Shown one piece after another: positions 25,821-33,363 of a stretch of 64,000 nucleotides of DNA. Under the pieces are notes generated by a model. That model made no database searches, was not told the DNA's origin, and was given only the letters and a program-made list of their open reading frames with translations. The DNA is from Leifsonia sp. 71-9 (GTDB lineage Bacteria; Actinomycetota; Actinomycetes; Actinomycetales; Microbacteriaceae), in NCBI RefSeq assembly GCF_001898805.1, contig NZ_MKVJ01000007.1:1-64000 (forward strand), in the 5' to 3' direction. The position numbers and the translations under genes were made by a program. Each line of letters starts with the position of its first letter. Position 1 is the stretch's first letter.

Positions 25821-27077
25821 TCATACGGTCGTGATTGGGGCGGTCTCCGTGGAGTGTGTCTGGGGTTCGCGTCGTCGCCAGTCGTCGGGGATCGCAGCCT
25901 CCAGCGCGTCATCGACGGTGACCACACCGAGGAGGTGCCCTTGGTGGTCGATGACGGGGAGCACCATGAGATTGAAGTCGGCCATGCGGGTGGTGACATC
26001 GACGACGTCGTCTTCTGGTGATGCATGCACGGGGTCGCGGTCTGCGATCTCTGCGAGCGTAGCCTCCGGGTCGGCTTGGAGGACGTGGATGAGGTTTACG
26101 GCTCCCGAGAGAGCGCCGTCCGTGTCGGTGCAGTAGATGGTGAGGAGAGCCTCCGCCTGCTGGTCGCGCGCGGAACGGATCCGTTCGATCGCGTTGCGTA
26201 CCAGCTCGGTGCCGGGCATGGCGAGGAAGTCCAGGCCCATGAGGCCGCCGGCTGTGGCTCCGTGATAGCCGAGCAGTCGCAGGACCGATGACCGCTGCGG
26301 CTCGGGCAGCAGATCGAGGACCCCCTGGCGCCGCTGCTGCGGGAGGTCGAGGATGGCGTCGGCGGCGTCGTCGGCGCGCATCCGGCTGAGAACGGAGGCG
26401 ACGTCGTCGAGGCTGCGGCTTTTGAGCAGTTGGGATTGGCTGTCGTCGTCGAGTTCTTCGAACACGTCGGCTTCGAGTTCGGGATCGCTGTGCACCTGGG
26501 TGAGCAGGTCGTCCTGCTCCCTGCTCGAGGCCGATTCGATCAGGTCGGCGATCTGCGCGGGCTTCAATCGCCGCAGCTGCCCGAACGGGGAACGCACCAC
26601 GGCGGATGGTTGGTGACCGATCAACGCTTCGAAGGAACGCCAGTCGCGGACCTGGTGCTGGCCGCGCGGTTTCGGGCCGAGCCAGCGGTGCTTGTGGACG
26701 TCGAGGCCGGTGACCACCCACCCTTCGGTGGTCTGGGTGAGGGTGATGTCATGTGCGCGAACCAGGGCGGCGCGGTCGATATCGATCAGCCGGTGCCCCA
26801 GCACGTCCGCGTTCAGCAGGACCTCGCCGTTGCGGCGTTCAAACGGCCGCAGGTCCAGTCGCGCCGTGGAGAGGGTGATGCGGTCGCGGGTGATTTCGGT
26901 CACTGCGGAGACGGGGACGAAGATGGATGCGGATCCGACTCGCACGACGAGCCCGGCCAGTGCCGGATAGTTGTCGGCATGCAGACGGACGATCAGGTCG
27001 GACAGTTTGCCGAGCGGTTCGTGTTTCGCGTCGATCACGGCGTGTTTGAGCAGTTCGGCCAGTGTGACGGTGTTCAT
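25821..27077 (-). CDS. Soluble MgtE-like regulatory protein (PRC barrel, MgtE-N, CBS pair)
   Basis: A 418-residue protein with no membrane segment. Residues about 1-80 look like a PRC barrel (LSDLIVRLHADNYPALAGLVV, IFVPVSAVTEIT), and a second barrel-like segment follows (DVLGHRLIDIDRAALVRAHDI). Residues about 190-290 match the MgtE N domain superhelix (LLTQVHSDPELEADVFEELDDD, VLSRMRADDAADAILDLP). Two CBS domains end it (LLTIYCTDTDGALSGAV, LPVIDHQGHLLGVVTVDDAL). In true MgtE these parts sense Mg and gate a linked channel, which is absent here. It follows the NRAMP-like gene by 43 bp and may gate that transporter. GGGAG precedes the ATG. Confidence 0.85.
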   Translation of the reverse strand: MNTVTLAELLKHAVIDAKHEPLGKLSDLIVRLHADNYPALAGLVVRVGSASIFVPVSAVTEITRDRITLSTARLDLRPFERRNGEVLLNADVLGHRLIDIDRAALVRAHDITLTQTTEGWVVTGLDVHKHRWLGPKPRGQHQVRDWRSFEALIGHQPSAVVRSPFGQLRRLKPAQIADLIESASSREQDDLLTQVHSDPELEADVFEELDDDSQSQLLKSRSLDDVASVLSRMRADDAADAILDLPQQRRQGVLDLLPEPQRSSVLRLLGYHGATAGGLMGLDFLAMPGTELVRNAIERIRSARDQQAEALLTIYCTDTDGALSGAVNLIHVLQADPEATLAEIADRDPVHASPEDDVVDVTTRMADFNLMVLPVIDHQGHLLGVVTVDDALEAAIPDDWRRREPQTHSTETAPITTV

Positions 27078-27120
27078 GACAGAACTCCCTTGTACAGGTT
27101 CGAGTGTAGGGGTGGCGACT

Positions 27121-28761
27121 CTAGTGGCCTAGGGCGAGTTGGACGACCCGGACGACGACCAGGATCATCGCGACGAGCAGGTAAGTGCGCAGCACGGTCA
27201 GTCCGATGCGGCGACCGGCCGAGACCTCGGGACGGGCGAGCAGGGTGAGCGGAGGCATCCGCCAGTTCATGCGCTGGCTGCGGTCGACGGGTTCCTGCAC
27301 CACCGCGGACCGTCCTCGCCGCGAGACGGCGAGAACGATGCCGGCGACGATGGTGATCGCGCTGCCGCCGCCGAGGATCCAGAGGATGGTCGATGAAGTG
27401 ATGTCGGGAAAGAGCACGCTTGCGGTGAGCACGATCGACAACATGACCAGAATGGCGATGACGATCGAGGTGAACAGGTTGAGCCACCGGCCGTTGACCC
27501 AGGGTCCGAGAACCTGCTTGTCATTGCAGAGCAGCAGCAGGAACACGGTCGCCGACGGCAGGAGCACACCCGCGAGCGTTTGCACGCCGACGGTCAGGAG
27601 TCCGAGGGGGCTGCCAGGGATGAGGACGACCACCGCCGACACCAGCAGCAGTCCCGCGAACACCGCGTAGAACCCCTTCGCCTCGCTCGGCTTGCGGTGC
27701 AGGGAGTGTTTGAGCCCGAGGAAATCGCCGAGCGCATACGACGTGGAAAGCCCCACCGCCGCAGCGCCGATGATCGAGGCGTCGATCAGTGCGATCGCGA
27801 AGAGCACACCGGCGATCTGCCCGACGTACGTGCCGAGGCCTTTCGCAACGCCCAGCGCATCGGTGAAGTTGCCGAACTCCGGGCGACCGGCAAACGTCGC
27901 GGCGGTGAAGGAGATGATGAGGCCCGCGCCGACGATCACGACCACGATGCCGATCCACAGGTCGGCCTTCTCGTAGTTCATGAAGCGCGGGGTGATGCGC
28001 TTGTCGATCACATACGACTGCTGGAAGAACAGCTGCCAAGGCGCAACAGTGGTGCCGACGATGCCGATGATCAGCAGCATCACCGTCGACAGTTGGGCAC
28101 CGGCGGGCATTCCGGGGATCACGAAGTCGCGGGCGATCTGCCCAAGCGGTGGGTGCACCATGAGGAAGATCGGGATGAGCACCACCGAACCAGCGATGAG
28201 CACCATGCAGGTGCGCTCGAACCGTTTGAACGATCCGGTGCTCGCGGCCGCGAGCACAACCAGGGCAGAGACGATCACGCCGGGGATCTGCGGGATGCCC
28301 AGGTAGCTCAGTCCCAGGCTGATCCCGATGAATTCCGTCACGATCGTCAATGCGTTCAGCAGGAACAGGTCGATGACGCTGAACGCGCCCCAGAACTTGC
28401 CGAACCGCTCCAGGATGAGCCGGGCGTGCCCGACACCGGTGACCGCGCCGAGACGCAGCACCATCTCCTGGTTGACGTAGAGCACGGGCACCAGAAGAAG
28501 CAGTGTCCACAGGAGGGTGGTGCCGTAGTTCTGGCCGGCTTGGGTGTAGGTGCCGAAGGCACCGGCATCGTTGTCGCCCGCCATCACGATCAGGCCGGGA
28601 CCGACGATGGCCAGCAGTGTGCGGAGTTTCGCCGAGAGCTTCTGGCGGGGCGCGTCGTCGCCGAGACGGATAGTGCCCATCGCGCCTTCGATGTCGCCGA
28701 TGTGCGCGCTATCGAGCACAGCCGAGGTCGCGCCCGTGTCGGCGTGGTTCACGTCGGTCAT
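27121..28761 (-). CDS. NRAMP-related divalent metal transporter, probably Mg(II)-type (NRMT-like)
   Basis: A 546-residue transporter with about 11-12 membrane helices and a long N-terminal tail. The TM1 metal motif of Mn/Fe NRAMPs, DPGN, is replaced by DNDAG (IVMAGDNDAGAFGTYTQAG), and the TM6 MPH motif by APWQ (VGTTVAPWQLFFQQ). Loss of the metal-coordinating Met is the hallmark of the NRAMP-related Mg transporters. It lies behind an M-box riboswitch and ahead of an MgtE-like soluble protein, both of which favour Mg(II) import; Mn cannot be excluded. The ATG at 28761 has GGGAGGAGG upstream. Confidence 0.88.
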   Translation of the reverse strand: MTDVNHADTGATSAVLDSAHIGDIEGAMGTIRLGDDAPRQKLSAKLRTLLAIVGPGLIVMAGDNDAGAFGTYTQAGQNYGTTLLWTLLLLVPVLYVNQEMVLRLGAVTGVGHARLILERFGKFWGAFSVIDLFLLNALTIVTEFIGISLGLSYLGIPQIPGVIVSALVVLAAASTGSFKRFERTCMVLIAGSVVLIPIFLMVHPPLGQIARDFVIPGMPAGAQLSTVMLLIIGIVGTTVAPWQLFFQQSYVIDKRITPRFMNYEKADLWIGIVVVIVGAGLIISFTAATFAGRPEFGNFTDALGVAKGLGTYVGQIAGVLFAIALIDASIIGAAAVGLSTSYALGDFLGLKHSLHRKPSEAKGFYAVFAGLLLVSAVVVLIPGSPLGLLTVGVQTLAGVLLPSATVFLLLLCNDKQVLGPWVNGRWLNLFTSIVIAILVMLSIVLTASVLFPDITSSTILWILGGGSAITIVAGIVLAVSRRGRSAVVQEPVDRSQRMNWRMPPLTLLARPEVSAGRRIGLTVLRTYLLVAMILVVVRVVQLALGH

Positions 28762-28964
28762 AGTGATGCCTCCTCCCGCGAGGGGATGGAAAAAGAGGGT
28801 GAGAACGCGGCGGCACGTCGAACAGCGGTCTACGCCGCCGCGGGTGCGAGAATTTTGGCGCTCTAAGCCGTCATCGTCGACAGCCGGAAGCGCGGACTAT
28901 GGCTTTCGCTCACGGGTCTGCTCCTCTCGGTTCGCGACGCACACGGAGAAGCCACGGCCGGTCG

Positions 28965-29133
28965 GCGGTGGGTACCTCTCCTCGTAAGACCTTTGGCACT
29001 CCGCGGCGTGAACCCGTGAAACGGGAGCCAATCGGGACCATCCCTTACGCCGGGAGGGCCTGTCCTGACCCGGGGCGTCTCTCGACGTTCGGGGTCGCTG
29101 GCTTGTATCCGCGAAGGAGCCTCAGCTAACGAT
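28965..29133 (-). promoter_or_regulatory. M-box (ykoK-type) Mg(II) riboswitch
   Basis: On the minus strand the region begins GTTAGCTGAGGCTCC, continues with GGATACAAGCCAGCGACCCC and ACGTCGAGAGACGCC, has GGACAGGCCC...GGGATGGTCCCG, and ends near GTCTTACGAGGAGAGGTACC. These are the conserved blocks of the M-box aptamer, in order. M-box RNAs fold when Mg(II) is plentiful and shut off downstream Mg uptake genes. A GC-rich stem just after it (28956-28974 region) could be the expression platform. The controlled gene is the NRAMP-like transporter starting at 28761. Confidence 0.88.
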
Positions 29134-29151
29134 CAGCACCTTGCGATGATC

Positions 29152-29180
29152 ACTATACGCTGCACAATAATCCCGTGCAA
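29152..29180 (-). promoter_or_regulatory. Promoter of the M-box transcript
   Basis: On the minus strand, TTGCAC (29180-29175) and TATAGT (29157-29152) are separated by 17 bases. Transcription would start near 29145, about 12 bases before the M-box. Confidence 0.6.
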
Positions 29181-29200
29181 TAATCTGCGTATGAATGCAG
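29181..29200 (+). promoter_or_regulatory. Metal-operator-like element, copy 1
   Basis: TAATCTGCGTATG followed by AATGCAG is nearly identical (one base different in 20) to 32973-32992 in front of the ArsR-family gene at 32983. It overlaps the start codon of a short frame and abuts the -35 of the M-box promoter, so an ArsR-type repressor bound here could affect both directions. Confidence 0.45.
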
Positions 29201-29277
29201 GTTTACCGGCTTGTGAATTCCTGGGCGTACACGCCGCGTCTTACGCGGACGTGCTCATCCGACGACACGAATCGTGA
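29191..29277 (+). CDS. Short leader frame, possibly a truncated ArsR start
   Basis: A 28-residue frame MNAGLPACEFLGVHAASYAD ending RRHES. Its start and the operator in front of it mirror those of the ArsR gene at 32983, but the HTH is missing. Its stop overlaps the GTG of the gene at 29274 (GTGA), so it may couple translation to that gene. It is probably a remnant. Confidence 0.3.
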   Translation: MNAGLPACEFLGVHAASYADVLIRRHES

Positions 29278-29696
29278 GCGCGTTCGGATACCTCCTGCTG
29301 CTTCCGTCCGACCTGGCCAGCTCCGAGATCGCTGCTGCGGCAGCGGCGCTGGCCGCTGACATCTCGGAGAGCCGGATACAACTCGACGTCGTCGCCCACG
29401 GTGACGATCCCAGGGACAGCACCCTGGCGAACCGGACCCTCGAGGAGCTCGGCAGACTTCCCCGCAAGATCATCGCCGACGCTCGACTGGACAACCCTGC
29501 CACCGTCCAGGAGTTCTACAACGATCACATCGCGCCGGCGCTGATACAGGGCCAGTCGGTGGTGCTGCTGGTGCGCGCTTCGGTCACCGGCGCGTTACGA
29601 AACCTCATCGACCCGAACCCCGCGGACACAACACTTGGCCGACCCGAACTGTTTCGCTTTGATCGAGAGCTGCAGCCAATCCGCTTTCGCCCCTGA
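29274..29696 (+). CDS. Hypothetical protein with faint nucleoside-diphosphate-kinase resemblance
   Basis: A 140-residue protein beginning (M)SAFGYLLLLPSDLASSEIAA. The C-terminal third, EFYNDHIAPALIQGQSVVLL then LRNLIDPNPADTTLGRPELF, parallels the end of nucleoside diphosphate kinases (a GPVV strand followed by a TNPxxAxPGTIR loop), but the catalytic His motif NxxHGS is not evident. It is therefore not an NDK in activity, and the resemblance could be chance. The start is GTG, coupled to a short frame. No partner gene is obvious. Confidence 0.5.
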   Translation: MSAFGYLLLLPSDLASSEIAAAAAALAADISESRIQLDVVAHGDDPRDSTLANRTLEELGRLPRKIIADARLDNPATVQEFYNDHIAPALIQGQSVVLLVRASVTGALRNLIDPNPADTTLGRPELFRFDRELQPIRFRP

Positions 29697-29900
29697 GCCA
29701 GCCCCATCCTCCAACCGCCAACTGGGTGCATGCGAGAAGAGCCGGCAAACGACGCTCGGCACCGACCCAGGCAAGTCACGCAGCCCGGGGAGAAGGAGAA
29801 CGCCCAGTCGTGACCCGGTGCCTACAGCCGTGCAATCGACCTTGAGCATTAGTGCAGGCGAGTGCGAGAACTGACAGACACGCCCGAAACTTCGGGGATT
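29697..29900 (+). other. Intergenic, nothing recognised
   Basis: About 200 bp without a convincing gene. A weak inverted match CCCGAAACTTCGGG at 29883-29896 (CCGAA/TTCGG) sits at its end, just before the repeats of the next element. Confidence 0.4.
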
Positions 29901-29904
29901 CCGG

Positions 29905-29985
29905 GTTGCTCAAAACCCTTGCCGAAACCCGGACTTGTTCAAAACGCTATGCGAGGGTTTTTGAGCAGCTTCGATAGAATGGAGA
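29905..29985 (+). promoter_or_regulatory. Candidate res/operator site before the antitoxin-resolvase pair
   Basis: GCTCAAAACCCT (29908-29919) is inverted as AGGGTTTTTGAGC (29954-29966), and a third related half-site TTGTTCAAAACGCT lies between them (29935-29948). TAGAAT at 29975-29980 is a likely -10. The cluster would suit resolvase binding with self-repression. Confidence 0.5.
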
Positions 29986-30001
29986 GGTCGAAGGGGCAGT
30001 G

Positions 30002-30205
30002 ATGAGCGCTAAAAGCACCGGCACTATTTCCGACGCGGAGCGCGAGCTCCGTGCGCGTGTAGTGGCTGACGCCGCGCACAGTTCCGAGATGGAGGGTCTG
30101 GCATCTTCGGCCGAGTACCGCGCGGACGCTGCAGCGTTCGTAGCGGGGGAGTTCGACGCCGGCGAGCTGGGGCGCCGCACCCGCGCCCGCTATGGCCTTG
30201 TCTAA
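30002..30205 (+). CDS. VbhA-like Fic antitoxin, without a Fic toxin
   Basis: A 67-residue protein of the VbhA antitoxin type. The inhibitory motif (S/T)xxxE(G/N) is present as Ser27-SEM-Glu31-Gly32 in AAHSSEMEGLASSAEYR, followed by the usual short helix FVAGEFDAGELGRRTRARYGL. Such proteins block the ATP site of Fic AMP-transferases. No Fic gene follows: the next gene is a resolvase 27 bp away. It is either an anti-toxin decoy or the leftover of a lost pair. ATG at 30002 has AAGGGG upstream. Confidence 0.75.
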   Translation: MSAKSTGTISDAERELRARVVADAAHSSEMEGLASSAEYRADAAAFVAGEFDAGELGRRTRARYGLV

Positions 30206-30232
30206 CGTCGTCGACGAAAGGGGGAGGCGACG

Positions 30233-30823
30233 ATGACGGTTGTCGGATACGCGCGAGTCTCGAAGCGAGAACAGAACTCGCAGGCGCAGGAGGCCGAGCT
30301 GAAAGCCGCCGGCGCCGAACGAGTCTTCATCGACCACGGCGACTCGAGCCGGGTCAAAGACCGCCCGCAATGGGTCGCCTGCATGGACTACCTCCGCTTC
30401 GGTGACGTGCTGCTGGTGCGCCGGCTGGATCGCCTCGGCGGCACCGAGCGGATTCTGATTGAGACGCTGCACGAGCTCGAGGACAAGGGCGTCGATATCA
30501 AGAGCCTCACCGAACCGGTGATCGACACCACAAGCCCGATGGGCCGAGCACTGTTCGGCATCGTCGCCGTGTTCGCGCAGCTGCGCGTCGACACCATCCG
30601 CGAGAACACGCGGCTCGGGTTGGAGTACGCACGCGCCCAGGGTCGTGTCGGCGGCCGCCCCACGGTGATGACGCCGGAGCGCGTAGAGGTGGCACGTCAG
30701 ATGCGTGAGCAGACTCCGCCGGCGACGTGGGACACGATTGCCAAGACCCTCCGAGTCGGCTCGGCCACCGTCAGACGCGCCCTCGCCTCAAGCCCAGACA
30801 GAGGTCCAGGCTCTCTCAGGTAG
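30233..30823 (+). CDS. Serine resolvase/invertase
   Basis: A 196-residue recombinase. Catalytic Ser is in YARVSKREQNSQAQEAEL, with GDVLLVRRLDRLGGTERILI and IVAVFAQLRVDTIRENT following; note that the usual EFERELI helix is altered to QLRVDTI. The HTH is TWDTIAKTLRVGSATVRRAL. It is preceded by a VbhA-like antitoxin gene with which it is probably co-transcribed. GGGGGAGG lies before the ATG. Confidence 0.88.
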   Translation: MTVVGYARVSKREQNSQAQEAELKAAGAERVFIDHGDSSRVKDRPQWVACMDYLRFGDVLLVRRLDRLGGTERILIETLHELEDKGVDIKSLTEPVIDTTSPMGRALFGIVAVFAQLRVDTIRENTRLGLEYARAQGRVGGRPTVMTPERVEVARQMREQTPPATWDTIAKTLRVGSATVRRALASSPDRGPGSLR

Positions 30824-30844
30824 CCGACCGGTGGACGCTGAGGA

Positions 30845-31426
30845 TTACGAGTAGCCGCGACGCAGCAGCATTCCTGCGGCTTTGTCGAACTCCTCATCGG
30901 TCGGGATCTCGAAATCGAGCGCGTTTGCGTATCGGGTGATGATGTTGAAGACGGCCGCCACAGCCGCCGCGTCATCGAGCTCTTCGACGCTCAGACCTGC
31001 CGCGAATGCGGCTCGTGCGTCGTCGGCGGTGAGATTGTTCGGGGTGAGCGTCATCTTTTCGATGAACGTCAGCGCTGCCCGGAGCCTGGCCGAGATGGGA
31101 GCGGAACGGTAGTCCTCCAGCACGGCATCAGTGACGGCTCGATCCATACCGCGGACGGCGATGGCGGAGTGCGCGCCGACACAGAACGGGCACGAGTTCC
31201 AGCGGGCGACTGTCGCGGCCATCAGCTCCCGCTCGGACACACTCCAGGGGCTCGGTCCGCGCATCGTCTTCTGCGTCCACGCGCCCAGGGTGGGGCCTGC
31301 GAAGTCTTGGTGATAGAACGCGACACGAGCGGCATCGGGCAGCCGCATGCCGGAGACACGCGAGATCATCCCGATGAGCATCCGGTGCTGCAGGCTGTCC
31401 CCACGGTCGATCTCAGCGAGCCGCAT
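30845..31426 (-). CDS. AhpD-like alkylhydroperoxidase (carboxymuconolactone decarboxylase family)
   Basis: A 193-residue all-helical protein. The redox pair is in WNSCPFCVGAHSAIA, the AhpD/CMD active site CxxC with a nearby His that relays protons. AhpD-like proteins reduce peroxides with the two cysteines. The helix ISARLRAALTFIEKMTLTPN is typical. It overlaps the gene at 31413 by a few codons, so both are in one operon. Confidence 0.85.
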   Translation of the reverse strand: MRLAEIDRGDSLQHRMLIGMISRVSGMRLPDAARVAFYHQDFAGPTLGAWTQKTMRGPSPWSVSERELMAATVARWNSCPFCVGAHSAIAVRGMDRAVTDAVLEDYRSAPISARLRAALTFIEKMTLTPNNLTADDARAAFAAGLSVEELDDAAAVAAVFNIITRYANALDFEIPTDEEFDKAAGMLLRRGYS

Positions 31427-31748
31427 CAGTTGCCTCGGTGATCGCCTGGTGCGCCGCGTCCCACCGATCCAAGCCAGCTCCGATCGCGGCCGTGAAGATC
31501 AGCTCGAATGCGGCCTTGTCAGAGCCGGCAGCCTCGCGGACGGCTCCCACCTGCGCGTCGGTGACACGGGAGGAGTCCTCGTTGATCTGGCGAACCAGAG
31601 CACCGTACGGTTCCCGAATCTCTGCGCCGCCTGCAGCAGAGGAAAGCACAGCCAGGCGCAGCTCTTGGGCTGTCAGCCCAGATGCCGCAACACGGGTGCG
31701 AAGCTGTTCAGCGTGCAATTCGTGGGATCCGAGATCTTCTCCGGACAT
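31413..31748 (-). CDS. AhpD-like partner protein without the CxxC motif
   Basis: A 111-residue helical protein that directly precedes and overlaps the AhpD-like gene. Its C-terminal half (VTDAQVGAVREAAGSDKAAFELIFTAAIGAGLDRWDAAHQAI) resembles CMD-fold helices found in peroxidase partners, but it has no cysteine pair. It could be the structural subunit of a heteromer or a diverged duplicate. Function unproven. Confidence 0.5.
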   Translation of the reverse strand: MSGEDLGSHELHAEQLRTRVAASGLTAQELRLAVLSSAAGGAEIREPYGALVRQINEDSSRVTDAQVGAVREAAGSDKAAFELIFTAAIGAGLDRWDAAHQAITEATDAAR

Positions 31749-31869
31749 GCACAGACTCTACGCGCGAACGTATCGAGCGGGACAGCTGCTGGCAGTCCGC
31801 CGCTGTAGTTGCACGCGAAGCCGGAGGAGGCGATAGCGGCGCTCACTCCGGGTATGGCGCGAAGGTCGA

Positions 31870-32547
31870 CTACGTGTAGGAGTGGTCCTCATCGTGCTCG
31901 TGGTCATCGTCTAGAAGCATTCCCACCGAGGTCGCACACGCGTCGCCCTTCCATGCCTCGACGCCCTCGCGGATGGCGAACACGACGATCACGAGGCCAG
32001 CGATTGCGTCGGCCCACCACCAGCCGAACAGCGTGTTCAGCAGCAATCCGATGAGGACCGCGGCTGAGAGGTAGGTGCAGATCAGGGTCTGTTTGGAGTC
32101 TGCGACAGCGGTCGCCGAGCCGAGTTCCCGGCCTGCTCGCCGTTCGGCGAAGGACAGGAACGGCATCACGACCACGCTGACGGCTGTGAGGACGATCCCG
32201 ACGGGTGAATGGTGAACCTCGACGCGCGCGAGCAGAGTCAGCAACGAGCTGACGGTGACGTAAGCGGCGAGGGCGAAGAACGCGATCGCGATGACCCGAA
32301 GGGTTGCCTTCTCCCAGCGCTCGGGGTCGCGCCTGGTGAACTGCCAAGCGACTGCCGCGGCGGAGAGGACCTCGATTGTTGAGTCCAGGCCGAAGCCGAC
32401 GAGTGCCGCAGAAGATGCTGCGCTGCCGGCGACGATCGCGATGACTGCCTCGATCAGGTTGTAGCCGATCGTCGCAGCGACGATCCACCGTATCCGGCGC
32501 TCGAGCAGCCCCCTGCGCGGGTTCGGCTGCGTATGCGTGTCGGTCAC
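31870..32547 (-). CDS. Cation diffusion facilitator-family transporter
   Basis: A 225-residue membrane protein with six hydrophobic segments of the CDF superfamily, with family-like SAALVGFGLDSTIEVLSA (TM2, metal Asp) and VADSKQTLICTYLSAAVLIG (TM5) segments. The usual cytosolic C-terminal domain is almost absent, replaced by a His/Asp tail DDDHEHDEDHSYT. It is coupled by a GTGA overlap to the ArsR gene upstream, so it probably exports the metal that repressor senses (Cd, Zn or Pb). Confidence 0.85.
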   Translation of the reverse strand: MTDTHTQPNPRRGLLERRIRWIVAATIGYNLIEAVIAIVAGSAASSAALVGFGLDSTIEVLSAAAVAWQFTRRDPERWEKATLRVIAIAFFALAAYVTVSSLLTLLARVEVHHSPVGIVLTAVSVVVMPFLSFAERRAGRELGSATAVADSKQTLICTYLSAAVLIGLLLNTLFGWWWADAIAGLVIVVFAIREGVEAWKGDACATSVGMLLDDDHEHDEDHSYT

Positions 32548-32876
32548 GAGCAGGTGCAAACCTCTCCAGCGCAGCAACCGGGCTCAACGTAGAGCACCAC
32601 CCGCAGCAGCTCTTCCATCGCCGGCGCCAGATGCGGATCGGCCAACCGATACCAAGTCCGCCGCCCGTCAGGGACCGCATCCACCAAGCCACACCCGCGC
32701 AAACAGGCCAGCTGGTTCGACATCACCTGACGAGACACCCCGAGCGCGTCAGCCAGATCCGACGGATACGCCGGCGCCTCCCGCAACGCCAACAGGATGC
32801 CGACCCGGGTCGGGTCCGAAAGGGCGTGCCCGAACCGGGCCAACGCCCCGGTGTGGGTTGCGGTCGCAGTTGCCAT
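32544..32876 (-). CDS. CmtR-like ArsR-family metal repressor
   Basis: A 110-residue winged-helix repressor. It has Cys58 and Cys62 in ACLRGCGLV at the DNA-reading helix, as in CmtR, and a Cys-rich tail CCAGEVCTCS, which together suggest a Cd/Pb site. It differs from the cmtR at 7760 in sequence, so it is a paralogue rather than a copy. It overlaps the CDF gene by four bases. A small palindrome GTTGCCATGCAAC spans its own start codon. Confidence 0.87.
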   Translation of the reverse strand: MATATATHTGALARFGHALSDPTRVGILLALREAPAYPSDLADALGVSRQVMSNQLACLRGCGLVDAVPDGRRTWYRLADPHLAPAMEELLRVVLYVEPGCCAGEVCTCS

Positions 32877-32947
32877 GCAACAACAGTACAGAGAACGCTG
32901 AATTAACGAAACCGTGTATCAATGCCCCACCGCAACCTGGACGCGGT

Positions 32948-32992
32948 TTGCGGATCGGAAGCGAATGATCTTTAATCTGCGTATGGATGCAG
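32948..32992 (+). promoter_or_regulatory. Leaderless promoter with metal operator, copy 2
   Basis: TTGCGG (32948-32953), a 17-base spacer and TTTAAT (32971-32976) place the start site at or next to the ATG at 32983, so the mRNA would be leaderless. The palindrome ATCTGC...GCAGAT spans the start codon and is the likely operator of the ArsR protein it precedes. A near copy is at 29181-29200. Confidence 0.55.
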
Positions 32993-33363
32993 ATAAGGCG
33001 ATATGTGGACGCCTCCCCGACAGTCAGTACGTCGAACTCGCGGTCGAGGTGTTCGCCATGCTGGCCGACGCGACCCGTGTACGGATCGTGCTCGCGCTCA
33101 AGGATGCGGGGGAGCTGTCGGTGAACCACCTGGCGGACATCCTGGACAAGCAGCCGGCTGCGGTCTCCCAGCACCTCGCGAAGCTTCGGCTCGCTCGGAT
33201 CGTCTCGACGCGCCAGGACGGCCAGCGGGTGTTCTACCGGCTCGAGAATGAGCACGCGAGCCGTCTCGTGACAGATGCAGTCTTTCAGGCGGAGCACTCG
33301 CTCGGTGGGACACCGCGGCACCATCACACCGAGGCCAATCTCGGCGCGGAGGCGAGCGCGTGA
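32983..33363 (+). CDS. SmtB/NmtR-type ArsR-family metal repressor
   Basis: A 126-residue repressor with the HTH LADILDKQPAAVSQHLAKLR. It lacks the CmtR cysteines and instead has an alpha5-type ligand set (ENEHASR ... FQAEHSLGG) with a His-rich tail TPRHHHTE, as in Zn or Ni/Co sensors. The ATG at 32983 is chosen because the promoter predicts a leaderless transcript there; ATG 32965 is possible. It overlaps the CDF gene at 33360 by four bases and should control it. Confidence 0.87.
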   Translation: MDADKAICGRLPDSQYVELAVEVFAMLADATRVRIVLALKDAGELSVNHLADILDKQPAAVSQHLAKLRLARIVSTRQDGQRVFYRLENEHASRLVTDAVFQAEHSLGGTPRHHHTEANLGAEASA

